Assembly: GCA_036571765.1 (NCBI GenBank)
Contig: BROE01000001.1
Span: 6,630,818 to 6,694,817, forward strand
Length of the DNA stretch: 64,000 nt
Direction of reading: 5' to 3'
Source of the DNA: Plecoglossus altivelis
Lineage: Eukaryota; Chordata; Actinopteri; Osmeriformes; Plecoglossidae
Of the stretch, positions 36,681-50,450 are shown piece after piece (position 1 is the first letter of the stretch; every line of letters begins with the position of its first letter). A program made the translations under genes and the position numbers. The notes under the pieces were generated by a model, which did no database searches, had not been told where the DNA came from, and was given only the letters and a program-made list of their open reading frames with translations.

Positions 36681-39270
36681 GGTCTGTTGCAGCAGCTAAG
36701 GCTGATCGCTGACAGAATGTCCTCTAGTCCAAGAGGTGCTGGACTTGGTGTCAAACTATTTATTGGGGCAGGAGCTCTTGTTAATGGCCTCAAGGAAAAC
36801 ACATACACAGGTAGGTGTTCAGGCCAAGTCTTACATGTTGCGTATAGGTATCAAAAGGGAATTGAAGTTTGCTCTCTCACTTTCCCTTCCTTTTCTCTCT
36901 ATAGATAAAATGTTACCGCTTGCTGACTGCATATTTGTCAGCTACACTGTTGCTGAGTGTGTGTCAGAAACAAAAGAGTAAGCAATCTTGTGATAGTCAA
37001 CTTGTCCTTCTTTTCATCGCCTTGTGGCAAAAGTGGGTCCATTTGTTTGACGACCCATTACCCCTCCAGCACACTCACATTACTTTTACATCACCAACAT
37101 GGTGGAGGAAAACATATCCAAATCTTTGCCTGTGTGCTCATGTAAAGCATGCACAGCACATTGTATTGGCCTTCCTATAGTCTTGTAAGCCTTCCATTGG
37201 CAAGATTCCATCGGCAAGATTCTATCGGCAAGATTCTATCAGCGGTAAAATGCCAAGACTGAACGTTCAAGCAGGGAGATTCACTAAGCCTCTTCAACTC
37301 TTTCCCTAGTGGAAAGTGGCAAGAGGGTCATCATCTTTAACAGGATTGGTGCAATGTAGATGGACCTAGTGCAGGCTAAGGGGCTACACTTGAGGTACGT
37401 CTATCCATAAATGACCTATCATCACTGAATCCATCTTTACTGGCAGTTACAGGCCTTGGAAAGCTTTGGGCTGTATAGAAGAGTCTAAATAATATCATAG
37501 TGTGAAGCAGCACTTCATTCTTTCCAACAGGATACCATGGTTTGAGTATCCTATCATCTATGACATGAGAGCAAGATTCAGGAAGATATCATCCCTGACC
37601 TAAAGCAAGGGTATCTTGAGCTGTGGTGTTTTCTGGAAAGAGACTGGGGGGAATTGTGGGAGAACTACATATGTAACCGAGTTAGTTTTTTTTTTTTCTT
37701 GATGAAATTATCGTAACTTCAGTGATGCCTGACTCTCCTTGAACAGAGTGATCAGAACCAAAATAATTGTTGAGGAGAGGGTGCTACCCTCCATTGTCAA
37801 CAAGGTGCTGAAGAGTGTGGTGGCCAAGTTCAACGCCTCCCAGCTCATCCCCCAGAGAGCCCAGGTACACCACTACCACGAAGGGAACTGAAGGTCCCGT
37901 GGTCTAGTATCCATGCTATCACCTGACTCCCTATTATACCAGACAGTATGGCCATTTCACATATGCTTTCAAACATCTGCACTCTAGTTCTTCTCCCTCC
38001 AGCTAGTGAAATAGCTGTTCACTTAGGGCTACTGAGAGGCTCCCTGCTGCGTAATACCATCTAAACAGAACACCAGAGTGCTTGCAGGCACACTTACCGA
38101 TGGAGATCTATGTATTCTAGAACAGGTGTCACTGCTCATTAGGCCAGAGCTCTACGAGCAGGCAAAGGACTTCAACATCATCCTTGATGATGTGGCCATC
38201 GCTGAGCTTCAGCAGGGAGTACACTGCTGCTGTGGAGGCCAAGCAAGTTGGTGAGCTCTTCCAAACACGCACATTAATCACCCTCGCTACATCCTGCCAC
38301 TGCCACTAACATGCACACGTTGGGTACACATGCATGTTGGGTGCACTTTGGTTTAGTAGCCGTGGGGACCCCTAGCTCTTCAAACCACATGTGGGGGAGG
38401 TGATGTTTAGTGTATGTTACCACCTGCACTACATGTGTTTTTTCATCCCCAGCCCAGCAGGAGGCGCAGCGGGCCCAGTTCTATGTGGAAGAAGCCAAGA
38501 CGGACCAGAGACAGAAGATCATCCAAGCTGAGGGAGAAGCTCTGGCTGCCGAAATGGTGAGCTCCCTCATCTGTCCTCTCCAGTCTGTGATGGATGCTGG
38601 AATATCTACAAGCCCAGGCTCTGTTCAGCTTTGTCTCAAGTCAACCAATATGTTTTGCTTTAACAGTGTAAGTGGACTTCAGTTTTAGTTCTAAATTTCA
38701 GACAGTTAAGACCTTTCAAAATTTTCATTATCTTGAAAGGACACAAGAAAAGCTATGATTCCATTCAGCAATTTGTAACAATCCTAAACAATTGACTCAA
38801 ATCCTTGTCTGAAACCTTTATCTAAATCTTTGTCATTATGAAAAGCAGTTCTTATAGTATAAACAGATATCTTTGGCGATATCAAGAAGATGGGAAAATT
38901 GGCATAAGAAAAGTGTTCATGCTGAGTGGCAGATTATATGAATGGGAACATTTCACCGTAAATTACTCTGGTATCACCGATGGAATCCAAAGACTTGTAG
39001 AACCTGCTAGAAATCTATAGGTTATATTTTTGTCTTTTTGTTTTCTTTTTTATAACTTGTTTCTTTGCGTCTTTGTCTGGCAGTTGGGAGAAGCAGTGAC
39101 AAAGAACCCCAGTTACCTGAAACTCGTACGTAGCAAAGACGGTATGACCATTGCATATGGCTGGAGAACATCTGCAATAATACTGCTGATCTCACTAGAA
39201 CTAGATGGCAAATCATGCATATTTTTTATGGAAAGAAAAGCAAAGTCTACAACAAAGAAAAAATCTGTAG
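36681..39270 (+). pseudogene. phb2: Unprocessed prohibitin-2 pseudogene
   Basis: Prohibitin-2 is an inner mitochondrial membrane scaffold protein. Exon-like segments keep phb2 order and splice sites: 36681-36810 (GLGVKLFIGAGALVNGLKE), 37310-37394 (SGKRVIIFNRIGAM), 37531-~37615 (IPWFEYPIIYDMRAR), ~37747-37864 (EERVLPSIVNKVLKSVVAKF), 38126-38250 (DFNIILDDVAIAEL), 38453-38556 (AQQEAQRAQFYVEEA) and 39084-~39140 (LGEAVTKNPSYLKL). Lesions are an in-frame TAG at 37357-37359 where phb2 has Gln, an in-frame TAA at 37601-37603, a ~5-base deletion near 38201-38212 that shifts the frame before the intact-looking FSREYTAAVEAKQV, loss of the LRVLSRP block, and no recognisable C-terminal RIRAAQN segment. 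No start codon precedes LLQQLRLIADRM in frame. Retained introns point to a duplicated gene that decayed, not a retrocopy. A truncated expressed product cannot be excluded. Confidence 0.88.
37199..37240. repeat. 14-bp tandem repeat, three copies
   Basis: GGCAAGATTC(C/T)ATC is repeated at 37199, 37213 and 37227, in the first intron of the phb2 pseudogene. Confidence 0.85.
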
Positions 39271-41324
39271 TTGATTAAGGTTGAGGCTTTATTAGACTGA
39301 AAGATCTTGCAGTAAACCTCATTGCATTGATGCATGATTTGTAAGATTGGTATGTTTTTTCAAAAGAAAGTCAGCATTTTTTAAAGCAGATATTTCTGTA
39401 CGCACTACAACACACTATCATCAACTTAAGTACAGATCAGTTGCCAGTCACACATATTTGAAAGTGTCCTTCCTTGTATAATTCTTATAGTTGTATCCAT
39501 TGTTTCTAGCACTTATATAATTAAGTTTATAATTAGTGATTTTAGTTGTGAAAGGTTTTAATCAAATCAACTGCAGTTTATATGTATTTCCATGTTTGAT
39601 CTCTAGGTGGCGACAACACAAAATTAGGTGTACCTCAGTGCAGTCAGCCTGGTTTTGAACCTCCAAGATAACTTAAACTGATGTTCAATGCCTTAGTTGC
39701 TTTCATATCCCAACTTTGACAGATAATCCTTACAGAATGCACTCATCACTATTTTGAGGGTATCATATAATCCTTATCTTGGACAAACATTCTCATAGAT
39801 GCAAAACTGCACTGACATCCTCTGCTGTTGGTAGACAAAGATCATTGTAGAACACTCTCTTTCTCTTTCGGTTTGACATTGCAGCAGTAATATTAGGCAT
39901 CTCTGAAGAGTGTTTGCTTTCCTCATGTTACATTGGATTCGACTCCGTAGATCAGGTTTCACTGCTTCACTTCAGCACTGTTCAACACAGGCCCTGAGGG
40001 AGACCGTGTTTACAGGTTGTCAGCCCAGATGTTGTCAGTGAATAATGCCTGAATTGGGGTGTTAAGGACTCGTTCTGTGATCATGTTACAAAAGTAAGCC
40101 TGGTTTACGTCAGTATCATAATTGGCAGGTTTATATATGAACTGAACTAATTACCTTATTATAGTGCCTTAATCTGGTTGGGTTTAAGTAAGGAACCATA
40201 ATGGCAGTAAATTGAGTATGCGATTTCTCTCCATCAGTGTTGTCACCACACACTTGCTTTAAATGAGTAAATTAGGTAGTCTGAGAACAAGCTATTGGCT
40301 CTAGTTTGTCCTATGAACAAAGGGAACTGACAATCTATAGTTACTTATATATGCGCTTTTGTAACATGATATTTAGTCACACAGTTACCGTGTATCCTAC
40401 TTCTGACATGTTTCAATCTCAGGTTAACAAAGGCCCTTCAAATGCCAATTATTATTTATATCAAGTCTGAAAAGATTTGTTTAGATTTCTTTATACACAA
40501 GACTTGCCTGATCATACACACTGCTGTGTGTCTATTATATTTGAGTGTTTGTTGTATGTGGTTGGATTGAGTGTTTTCTGAAAGTCACATGCATGTTTTT
40601 GCTTACTGTGGAGACGTTGTCATTACGATGTTCAACTTGTCATGACAGGTTCAGATACTCAGTAAAGATATTTGAATGGAAAATAAAAGTTGTGTTTATT
40701 TGGAGCACTTCAGCATTTGAGTCACCACTGTAGTGATTGCGTAGCTACTGTAGCTACTAAACTGTATGTCACCTTGACATGGTAAAAATACTGTTTCTCT
40801 GCTCATTTTTGTGGCTAGTTTGCTGATGTCGTGTTTAATACACATCATTAGCCCAGATGTATACTTCCTGGCTGCTGTATTTTGTTAACATCTTAAATGC
40901 TGCCATTTTGGGGAAAATAAACGTTTGGATTGCATCATTCATATACTTCAGTTTTCCCATTACTCAACAAGGAATTGAATGCATGGAAGACAGAAGTAGG
41001 TGAAAGGTCATGATATCAACAGCCTCTATGGAGACTCGGAGCAACTGAATAAAACAGGTTATGAACTGTATGGGGGAAGTAAATATACACTCTGTGCTCT
41101 AGCAATTTTTGTAATCTATGCATGCCCAAAGTCAGTGCCTCCTTTGGTTGTTGTTCTTTTCAGTTTTCTGACACTAAAGCTTCGCTCATTTACATCTCTT
41201 TCTTCCTTCAACAATTCTGTTCAGACAATAATTCAGGATTGTTGTACTTGTTTTTAGTATGTTTGTTTTTATATGTCATTGTTTTTAGCTGTGTTACTTG
41301 TATCTCTTATTTATTTATTTGTAT

Positions 41325-41415
41325 TGTACTGGCTTGCTACTTGGCCAGATCACCATTGTAAATGAGAACTGGTTCTCAATTGACTCACCTGGTTAAATAA
41401 AGGTTAATAATAATA
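41325..41415 (+). mobile_element. 3' tail of a fish non-LTR retrotransposon (L2/Rex1-like), 5' truncated
   Basis: The segment TTGGCCAGATCACCATTGTA...CTCACCTGGTTAAATAAAGG, followed by a TTAATAATAAT run, resembles the recurrent 3' end of CR1/L2-group LINEs in fish genomes. No reverse-transcriptase frame is present upstream. Family naming is from memory of the tail motif and is approximate. Confidence 0.55.
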
Positions 41416-44400
41416 CTGTTTGCATGGAGTTCTGTTGTACCAGGCACCAAAAACAAAAGGTGGACCGTTGTTGAATGTGGAGAGCCTAGATGTCCTATTG
41501 TGAATCAGAAAGCGCTGTGGCAGCCAGCTCACGTTCTCCCACCAAGGGGGTGTGATCACATCCTTCACTGATGGCCAGCATGTCTGGGGGGGAGGGGGGG
41601 GGAGGTGGCAGGAGCAGCAGGGTCATATTGCAAAGAGATCTTTCTTTTTCCCCCTCTGGCCATCTGGGAGGATGCTAGGTTTCAATATTCATGAAGTGAA
41701 GGGGGCTCGGAGAGGGAAGGAGTTTGGGATTGGCTCCCGCCAATTTACCACTCTGAGCTTTAGCCAACCAGGTGTGACTGTATTGTTTGAATGATACAGA
41801 GAGAAGGTTTTATTATATATGAGGTGAAAATTGATTGATGATGTGATGTGAATTCATGTGTGAAATTCCCCTAAAACACTGCTTAAACTACACACAATTC
41901 AGCTTTCAACTGTCTTCCATGCAAACATCCAACACAATTTTGATTGTTACAAATGTAAAAACATCTGAATATGCGTTAAAGAAATACCAACACTTTTCAC
42001 ATGACCAAGTAGTAGTTTACCTCGTCTTGTATTCTCTGTGGTTTCAGTTTGCCTGCAGAAATGTGCGGAAATAAGATAATAGGAGGATGGTGTGTTTTGC
42101 TGCTTGGAGGTACTGTAGTGAACTCAAAATAGTATACAGGACTCCCCTTCCAACCTTACTCTTTCTGCAGTACATCAACGAGGACAGATTACTGTTCAGT
42201 TGATCTCCATGGAAACCCTGACTTCACACTGTGACCAGCATAGGGCCAGTCGCCATGGCGATCTTCTGCCACCCTCAGTCGGAGTGCTAGATCTGCCCTG
42301 GTCGCAGTGATGCACTGCAATACAGTTATGTCTTTTTTCTATCGGTGTAAATTTTCACATCATGCAATTGCGTCAACTGTCGGTGCCTCTAAAGCATTTA
42401 CCTCCCTTACCTATGTTTCCCTTTCATCATTGTTTTTGCCTGAAGACTGTTAGAAAGACTGCAATCAGACTACAGCCCTTTAACGACCGGTGACACTGTC
42501 TGTTTTGGGTGTGAATTGACAGCATAGAACTTGCCGGGGTGACAGCTTTACTGGTGTCATAATGTTCTCATAACAGATGGGATGGTGAGATTACTTTTGC
42601 ACTCTGCTGTGACCTGGTAGCACGTCCTTGCTGATGCCGCAGTCCCCAGGGGTCCAGAAAAAGGCCTTTCTCTTGTTTTTGTGACAGGGTTTTGACCAGA
42701 GAAGTTAACATGGAGTAAACACACTTCAGGCTTATGACAAATCGTTATGCTATGAGGCTTGGGCCTTTACTACACAGAGAAAGGATGTAATGTTAGCATC
42801 CAAGTGTCAAGAGAGGCTGACTTTATCAAGGCAAACTCTGTGTCATTTAGAGACTGCTAGATTATCAATAATCTGGCATGAGGCTTTAAACATTGAGCTC
42901 CCACCAGATTTGATAAATATGTGCCACTCGTTGTTGGAGAGGCCCTCTTGATTTGCTGAGCAGATTCGGCTAATTAACCTGCTTCTGTTTAATGGTTAGC
43001 CTCATTAGAGAGTCTAAGGGGGATAGGGAACACTTGCCCTAGTTCACAGAACGTACTTCAAGCTTGTTTTTTTCTCATTTTCATTTAAAGACCTTTTACC
43101 TACCCGTAAACTTGACTGACTCAGAATGATCTTTACAAGATTAGTATTTTCCAGCAACCTGATTGACTAAATGACTTTAGTTATAAAACAGTGCTTCAAG
43201 CTTTGATCATCTTTATGATAATTTTGATCTTTTTGGTACATTTCATCCAGTACAATGCATGAAATCGAAACATTTATGTAAAACAAATTAGGCCTGCATG
43301 GTCATTTTCTTCTAATTGATATTTTTATTCTAATACTTAAATCTCATCATTCAAATTGTATTTAGATAAATGTTCACACAAACAAGAAAAAACTCCACCT
43401 TTGAGATAAATCCAACTATTGCAGACTCCAATTCAGGCAGACATGCGAATCGGAACATGATGACAGTTCACCTTATAGCCTCAGGTTCATACTCGGCCTT
43501 GAAATTTGAAACCCTTCTCTTTGTTTGAAGAGTAATTACTATTCTCACACTCAGTTCTCCCATTTTCAATAAGGACAAGCAAGAAAGCTAGAAACAGCTC
43601 AAGGCTGAGACTCCAGTTCTCTTGTTTCAGCGTCATGATACTGAATGAGAGGAAACCAGAACCTGTTTGTAGAGCTGTTTAATGTCACCCAGGCCTTAAT
43701 GTTGTGGTTGGTTCAGAACACGCCCCTCACTACCTCCTGTTTCTTTATGTGACTCAGGAAGTAGATCTTGATGTTAAACTCTGGAAATCTAAACTCTCTG
43801 CCTCTGCATTGGTTAAAGACTAAAAAAGACAGAACTAAAAATCTATAATAAGAATTTAGTGACCCTTTCTGATGTTCACATGACCTACATTGACTTAGGT
43901 CTTGGTTCCCTAAATTCACCACCTGGTCATGAATAACAAAACAAGTCTAATGTAGCTTACTTTGTACTGAGAAAGGAACAGAAAGAGCGTGAACAAAATA
44001 AACACTTACAAAAGATTGAGCTCTTTCAACAGTTGATAGACCAAAACTTCCTAATTCTTTGCATTTTTGCCCTGAATGTATCTCAGTTATTGATTTTCTT
44101 CTCAGAGGGAATGGGACAGGTTTTTAAAGATTCCTATAGCAACCACAGTTGTTTCGTTTTTTTATTTTCAAAGCGTTATCTTGGACAGCTGAAGAATAAT
44201 AGGTTAGGACATGAGAATGGGAAATATGTTCTGATCCCTGTTGTAAAGGCCAGTTTTCTTAGCTTGAATCATCTCTTGATCTCCTCATATGTGGCTTTGT
44301 GAGGAGCCTGAATGTTTGTGTCGTGTTCATGTGTGTGGAGTGTGTTTCTGTTTGTTTTCAGGACATAGCCCAGCCCACCCATCTTTCTTCATCCACTCCT

Positions 44401-45898
44401 TCTTCCCGCCCTTCTCCATTTTGAGACTTCTTCTCAAGCAAGCCCATGTATGGTATGGGATGGATAAGTAGAGGGGGAGGAGAGAATGGGATGGATGTTT
44501 CAAATATCCAGTGAGGAAACATAACTGGGAGCAACTGTTTTCATTGAATCCATCTGAATTAATATTTTTAGTTGTTATACACAATTATGAGGGTTTCTGC
44601 GAGTTTATGTCTGAGATAAGGTTCTTGTTGAATTGCAGTATTTTTTAAATCATATTATTTAAGATGACACAAAGTAAAATCTAAATTTCTAGTTAGGCTA
44701 CGAGTTAGAAATAATTTATCACTTTTTAGCATGTTGTTTATCCAACACAATGTTTTTAATAATACTGTCTGAAAAAAGAAAAAGCGTTTGAAAACGCAGA
44801 ATATTGCTCCAGATCCAGTTGTAGTTTGAGATCCGCTCCACATTTCATGTTTATTTTTCTATCCTTGGTTCAGATTTCACTGTCGTCTCACGACTAGATC
44901 CGCCATTTCACGTTACTAGAAAGGTGTTCTCGCAAGTCGTGTCATGGAAGAGCAAATCAAAACGGTCTTTGTTTTCACGGCGACGGTGATGCTCGGAAAT
45001 GTGTAATTTCATTGGCCCAGTGCTAATGTCCTTTTAGTCATTTATCAATTCATTGGTAAAAATGGATAGTATAGAAACATTTTAAAAATCTTTAAATATA
45101 TAATTTATGTTATGGACGAAGCATGTTATTTAATTTCCATCAATTCAAAACAAACACTTATAAAGTGTCCAATGTTTTAACCTGAATACGAACAACGCTG
45201 TACCGACCCTTAATGTAGCGAAGAGATGGTAGATCTTACACTCTTCATTTAGTGACCCAAATACCCTTAGATGTTGGAAGGGTAACAGGCAGAGTGCATT
45301 GTAGTTTCAATTCACATCCGTTGAAATAAAGGATATAACTTACCATTAAAACATGAAATGTATAATCTCACATTAAATCACTGCATGTATTTTTAAATGC
45401 TGTTTTCCCCCAATGTAACAGCCACATTAGCCACACTATTACGGTGAACTGCTTCTTGAAAGGTTCAGGAAGTGCTGAGTACTCTACCAGCCATTTTCCT
45501 GTCATTGTCACGGATAGAGTTGATAAGTCTTGAGCCAAGAACAATCCAAAGGAAAATCAAGACTGATAGGTAAAACCAGACAGCCATGTCTTCATGCTTT
45601 GTACACAATGTCATGCGAATGACCATGGCGGTTGTAAGGTTAACAATGTCACACAAATGGATAGTGTACACCGCTTTCCTCCATTCCTATGTAATTTATT
45701 ACTGGAAAAACTCTAAATCATGTGTTGGTACTGTCAGAGAAGGTTGTCTTTTATTGTTCTGACTTCCGCATTCTGTTTAGTGGGATGGACAACACTGTCA
45801 TCCTTTGTAAGAGATTGATATCTGTTGAGATTTAATTTTAATCTGCATAATCTCCATGCAATGCCACCTCAACCCCATGAGCCTCACCAAGTCAAATG

Positions 45899-45915
45899 GG
45901 CACTAGATGGCAGCA
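45899..45915 (+). promoter_or_regulatory. CTCF-like motif
   Basis: GGCACTAGATGGCAGCA on the plus strand fits the CTCF core (CACNAGRTGGCAGC). Motif match only. Confidence 0.4.
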
Positions 45916-46776
45916 AGTGACCCAAAAGATCTTTTTGAAGTTTTCAAAGAGCAAACATGAAAGGAACCGTCTCAGCCAAAGGCCACTTTGTCAATATATT
46001 TCAAATGTCCTTCTTTATTTCAGTACAGTAAGAAATTTGCAGTGTTATAATAATAAAGTTAATATTACATTTATGAAGTTGTAGGGACTTTTAACTTTGT
46101 CATACATCATTCACGAAAATGCTATTGGTTTGAAAATACTCTGTAGTATTAAGATAACTTCTGTCCTCCTTTGACATAAAGAGTATTTGAGGTAATTAAC
46201 TCAGGTAGCTGTGGTGTCTGTCTCAGGTGTCTGTCCATTGAACGTGCCACATAGAGATTGTTGATTTGGATTCATTCATTCATGGAACTACATATAATTG
46301 AATCTATATGTACAATATCTTGCCACAAGATGGTGATAAAGTATTACAACAGCAGGTGAAGTAGTCACCTTTGAAAGAAGGCAGATGGGTTTGCATGAGT
46401 CCCCCAATCTAGAATTGATTTGTTTTATTTGCCGGATCAAACATGCATCTAAATAACTGTGCCTGCTAAAGGGTTAGGACATGGGCAGTCTGTACATCAT
46501 CATCTGATTATACATAGTTGTTTAAAAGGTAGTTTGTAAGAAGACTATTGACAATGTTAAATGTAATGGTCTTGTATTTGACTGTGCAGTATTCTATTGC
46601 AATCTTTATTTGTCAGAAAGGATACAAATATGTGTAACCTTCAGAAGTGCAGAAAACAAGTCCTCTAAAATCGAATGGTTTTCGAATGGAATGTTATTTC
46701 AGTCATCACATAATGAACATGCTTTATATGTATTATATGTACATAGTCTATGTGCATTTGTGTTTGAGACAGAGTG

Positions 46777-46803
46777 TGTGTGTGTGTGTGTGGGGGGGGG
46801 GGT
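46777..46803. repeat. (TG)n followed by G-run
   Basis: A short TG repeat runs straight into a stretch of ten guanines. Confidence 0.85.
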
Positions 46804-49433
46804 AGAAATAGTACATTCAGGTGGATAGATCTGAAAATGTGTGAGTCCAGTATCATAGTAAGGTCAGTGATGTTAGACATTCCACCCATAAGCCTCCATG
46901 TGACCTTGTGAACTCTGCTCTGAGTTTGATCTAAAGGCTATCGGCTTAGTGCGTTAAACCTCTACAGACAATGGAAAGACTGGAAAGCCATTTTATTGAC
47001 TGTCCTAATCTTTAAAATGTGTTGTTTTGGCAGCAAGGTGCTCGATTTAATCTGAGTAGAAAAAAATGTAATCTGTCATTTTGTGAGCTTCTTCTTGCTA
47101 AATAGGTAATTTGATACTAATGTAAGGGGTCTCTGACAACAAACTCCATGGACCTACACCACATGAGAAGTTAAACACATCATTACTTTTCAAGTCTGTT
47201 TAAGTTATTAGAGTGATTTGGGCTAAAATTGTCTAATGAAATTGAACATAGGAATAGTCCAAATGTCTTATTATTGGAAAATGAAGTGGCAATGTGACTC
47301 AATTGGAACCTTCTTCTAAGACACAATTACTGATGAACTGTGTGGCCCTGTTATGTAATCAACCAGCAATATTTTGGACTTGAACTACAGGTACTCATGC
47401 AGATGAGCTGTCAAGTTCTCTCCATAATTCAGAGTCAATCAACTACTTGGTCTGTTGGCACGGAGTTAATTCAGATTCAGAACTGATGAAGCTTCAGTAA
47501 TCTCAAAATGTGGTCAACTCTGTGAGTCATTAACAAACAAAATCTGAACTCATCAAGTGAGCCATGCTATACCTTGCTTAATGCAGGGTTCCCAGTCCAC
47601 TTCTTGCATTTGTTACCCTCTCTCAAACTCTATTTTTTTATTCAAAATTGTCTGTCAAAATATGAATGGCACCATAAACTCTTCTACATCATTCCTACCG
47701 CTAAAGACTATTAGGAGAAAAAATTATGTCTGCTGTCAATTGCTCGTCTGTCTGAGTGAAACAGAACAGGCTATATGAAAGGGCAAATGTGGAGCCTTTG
47801 GTAGAACTGACTGGGGGATGCAATTAGCCAGGAAGTCATGTGGGTGAGGGTGCGGGGGAGGGTTCAATCTCTGCAGGGGTTTTCTTAGGAATGAAGGGGA
47901 GTTTCTCCAATAAAGGATCTGGATGTTGTCCTTGTCTACAACACCCTTTCACAATAGAAATCTGAGATACGCAGTAGTCTGCTTTAACTCTACTGTATAA
48001 TTAAACTTTTTTACACTTCATACACTTTTTAGAATGAAAAACACATGTTTTTTTAAACAGAAAAAATATTTTGTTTAAACAAAAATTCTTAATTTGTACC
48101 CTATGCATTACAGAACCCTACCTTCCTTCCTGATTGGTAGAGATAGAGGGCAATCCTTTACACTCACTCTTCAAACTGTTAAGTGTCCTCATTCAAAACC
48201 TTCCCCCTACTTATAAAATGCAAAGTTGTACTTTAGCATTCGCCTCCAGTGAATTCTGTCCATGGTACATGCACTAATACTATGCAAGACACAGAAGCTT
48301 TTAAGTGGATTACAGTGATTGGCCTGAATTAAGTTTGCTTGGTGGTCAGGTTCTACATCAGTTAAGCATAACATTGAAGTTTATTTACACTGTCCAATGA
48401 TTCATTCAATGTTTTACTTCAGCACAGTTAAGTGAAGGGATTTGTTTGTCATGTGCACAGTGTGGAATTAGGTCATCCTGGACAATTACATTTATAAACA
48501 GTAACAGGATGAATTGTTGCATCTACATCTACAATATCTAATGGTACTTCTACAAATGCAGCTAGTGTAGCAGTTACCAGTTATTTCCAAAGATCTGTGT
48601 CCTCAGCACTAGAGCGCCATCTGTAAATTTTTAGGGCTCGTTACACTGAAAGCTGAACATAAATGTGATATCTGATCCATTTAAGAGATTTTTCCCTGGG
48701 GCTTTTGATGCGAGTTAATATTTGATTAGGTTTTTATTATTATCTGCCGCTTGAACCAAAGTATAGTTCATATAGTCAATGTATATAAAGTGCACATTGG
48801 AAAATAGTACCATTAGGACAGTGTTGGTGCATTGATTGTAGAGTTGAAAAAGGAAAGCAGCTTTCATAGTCATTGGTTCATAACTGGGGACAAAGATCAA
48901 TATAGCACAGATAAACATTTTCAGACTCCATGCTGCATTGAAAAGCATTAACACCCACCTAACCAAACCACTTTTATTTCTTCTCCTATTCTTCTATGTG
49001 TTAGCTTGTAAAAACCATTCCTTGATGTATACAGCTTTGATGTAAATGGGCAAATTATTCTAGAGGATTATGGAGGCTCTTAACGTATGATGTTGTTTTC
49101 TTATCGCTCCATCCCAACTGTCTCAGCATGCTCTTTAAGCATGACTCTAATGCTAAATACTGAGCCTCAAGCTAAAGATTCATAAAAACCTGCAGAGACA
49201 CCTTTGTCAAAATTGTGCCTTGAAGTTACATATGGCCACAGTATACACTCATGCGTGGTTGCACACATACATGTCAAACTGGTATTTAATGTTAAGTCTA
49301 GGTTCTAGGTTGAGTCTACTGCTCTTCCAGCCTTGTTGTCAGTGTGATCTATAGATCCTTTCACGTTGTGTTTGTGTAATCATTATTTAACAAATAATCT
49401 GTTATCTCACCTGGTTAACACTAAAAACTTATC

Positions 49434-49660
49434 TTGACCCTCCCTCTGATCACCTATACTGTCCATATGTCTACATTTCACTATCCCACCCTTCCACCCA
49501 TCTACCTATCTGCATCCCAGTCACATTTCCCTTCATCCATCTCTTCACTCTTTTACGCTCTCTGTCTCTCACTCCTTTTCGCTCTCACTCTCTCATCTCT
49601 CCCCCTCATTCTCTCTCATATCATTTTGTTGGTTAGCCTTCTTTCCTCTTTGACCTTGAA
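49434..49660. repeat. Pyrimidine-rich tract
   Basis: C/T-rich sequence (CTCTCTGTCTCTCACTCC and similar) over more than 200 bases. A CA repeat follows at about 49697. Confidence 0.65.
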
Positions 49661-49859
49661 GAAGTCTGAGTCAGGCAACACAAGTGCAGGTGTGACACAC
49701 ACACACACAGGTGTTTATCAGTGCAAGACCAGAAAGAAAGAGACAGAGTGTGTCCTGTTAGCTTTATGGAGCAAATCCACTTCACAGCCAAACTTGTGTC
49801 TTTCCAGTTCTCCTCCATCCACCCTATGTAATGTTATACATCAGGCATAGCGCCCTTGT

Positions 49860-50028
49860 CCAAGCAATCGATAGAGAGAGGGAGGTGGAGAGCAGGATGG
49901 GTGAGGGAGGGAAAGAAAATAGATCATAGATGATGAGAGGGCGAAGAGGAGGAGACACACCAGCAAGAGAGGGGAGGGGAGCGAGGTAGAGAAGAGAGAA
50001 AGACAAGCGAGACTGGAAGAAACAGAGA

Positions 50029-50076
<48 letters not shown>

Positions 50077-50450
50077 TAGTGTGTGCGTGTGTGCGTGTGT
50101 GTGCGTGCGTGTGTGTGACAGTCAGTGAAACAGTGAGAGACAGTTACATAGAGAGGAGGGGAGAGAGGGGAAGATGAGATGATAAAGCAATCTGAAAGAG
50201 AAGACTGGCAGCTAGTGATTGTGGGAGAACTAGCTGGGAAGAGCGAGGGATGAAACAGAAAAGATGAAGTCAGACCAAGAGGTGTGGGAGATACTGAGAT
50301 TGTGGAAGAGAGAAGGCTGAGAGAGATAGAACTACTGTCCCAGCAAGATGGTGGGACAGAGAAAGACAGGCAGGGGGGTAATAGAGAAGGTGAGACCGAG
50401 AAGGACGAGGTGCCTGAGGAAAGAGAAAGAGCAATGAAGACAGAGAGACA
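49860..50450. repeat. Long purine-rich tract with (GA)n core
   Basis: A/G-rich sequence over almost 600 bases, with an uninterrupted (GA)n at about 50026-50072 followed by GT/GCGT repeats to 50118. Confidence 0.8.

Noticed and set aside
49380..49430. CTCACCTGGTTAACACTAAA as a second LINE tail
   Set aside because: Only the CACCTGGTTAA core matches, and the rest of the tail motif is absent.
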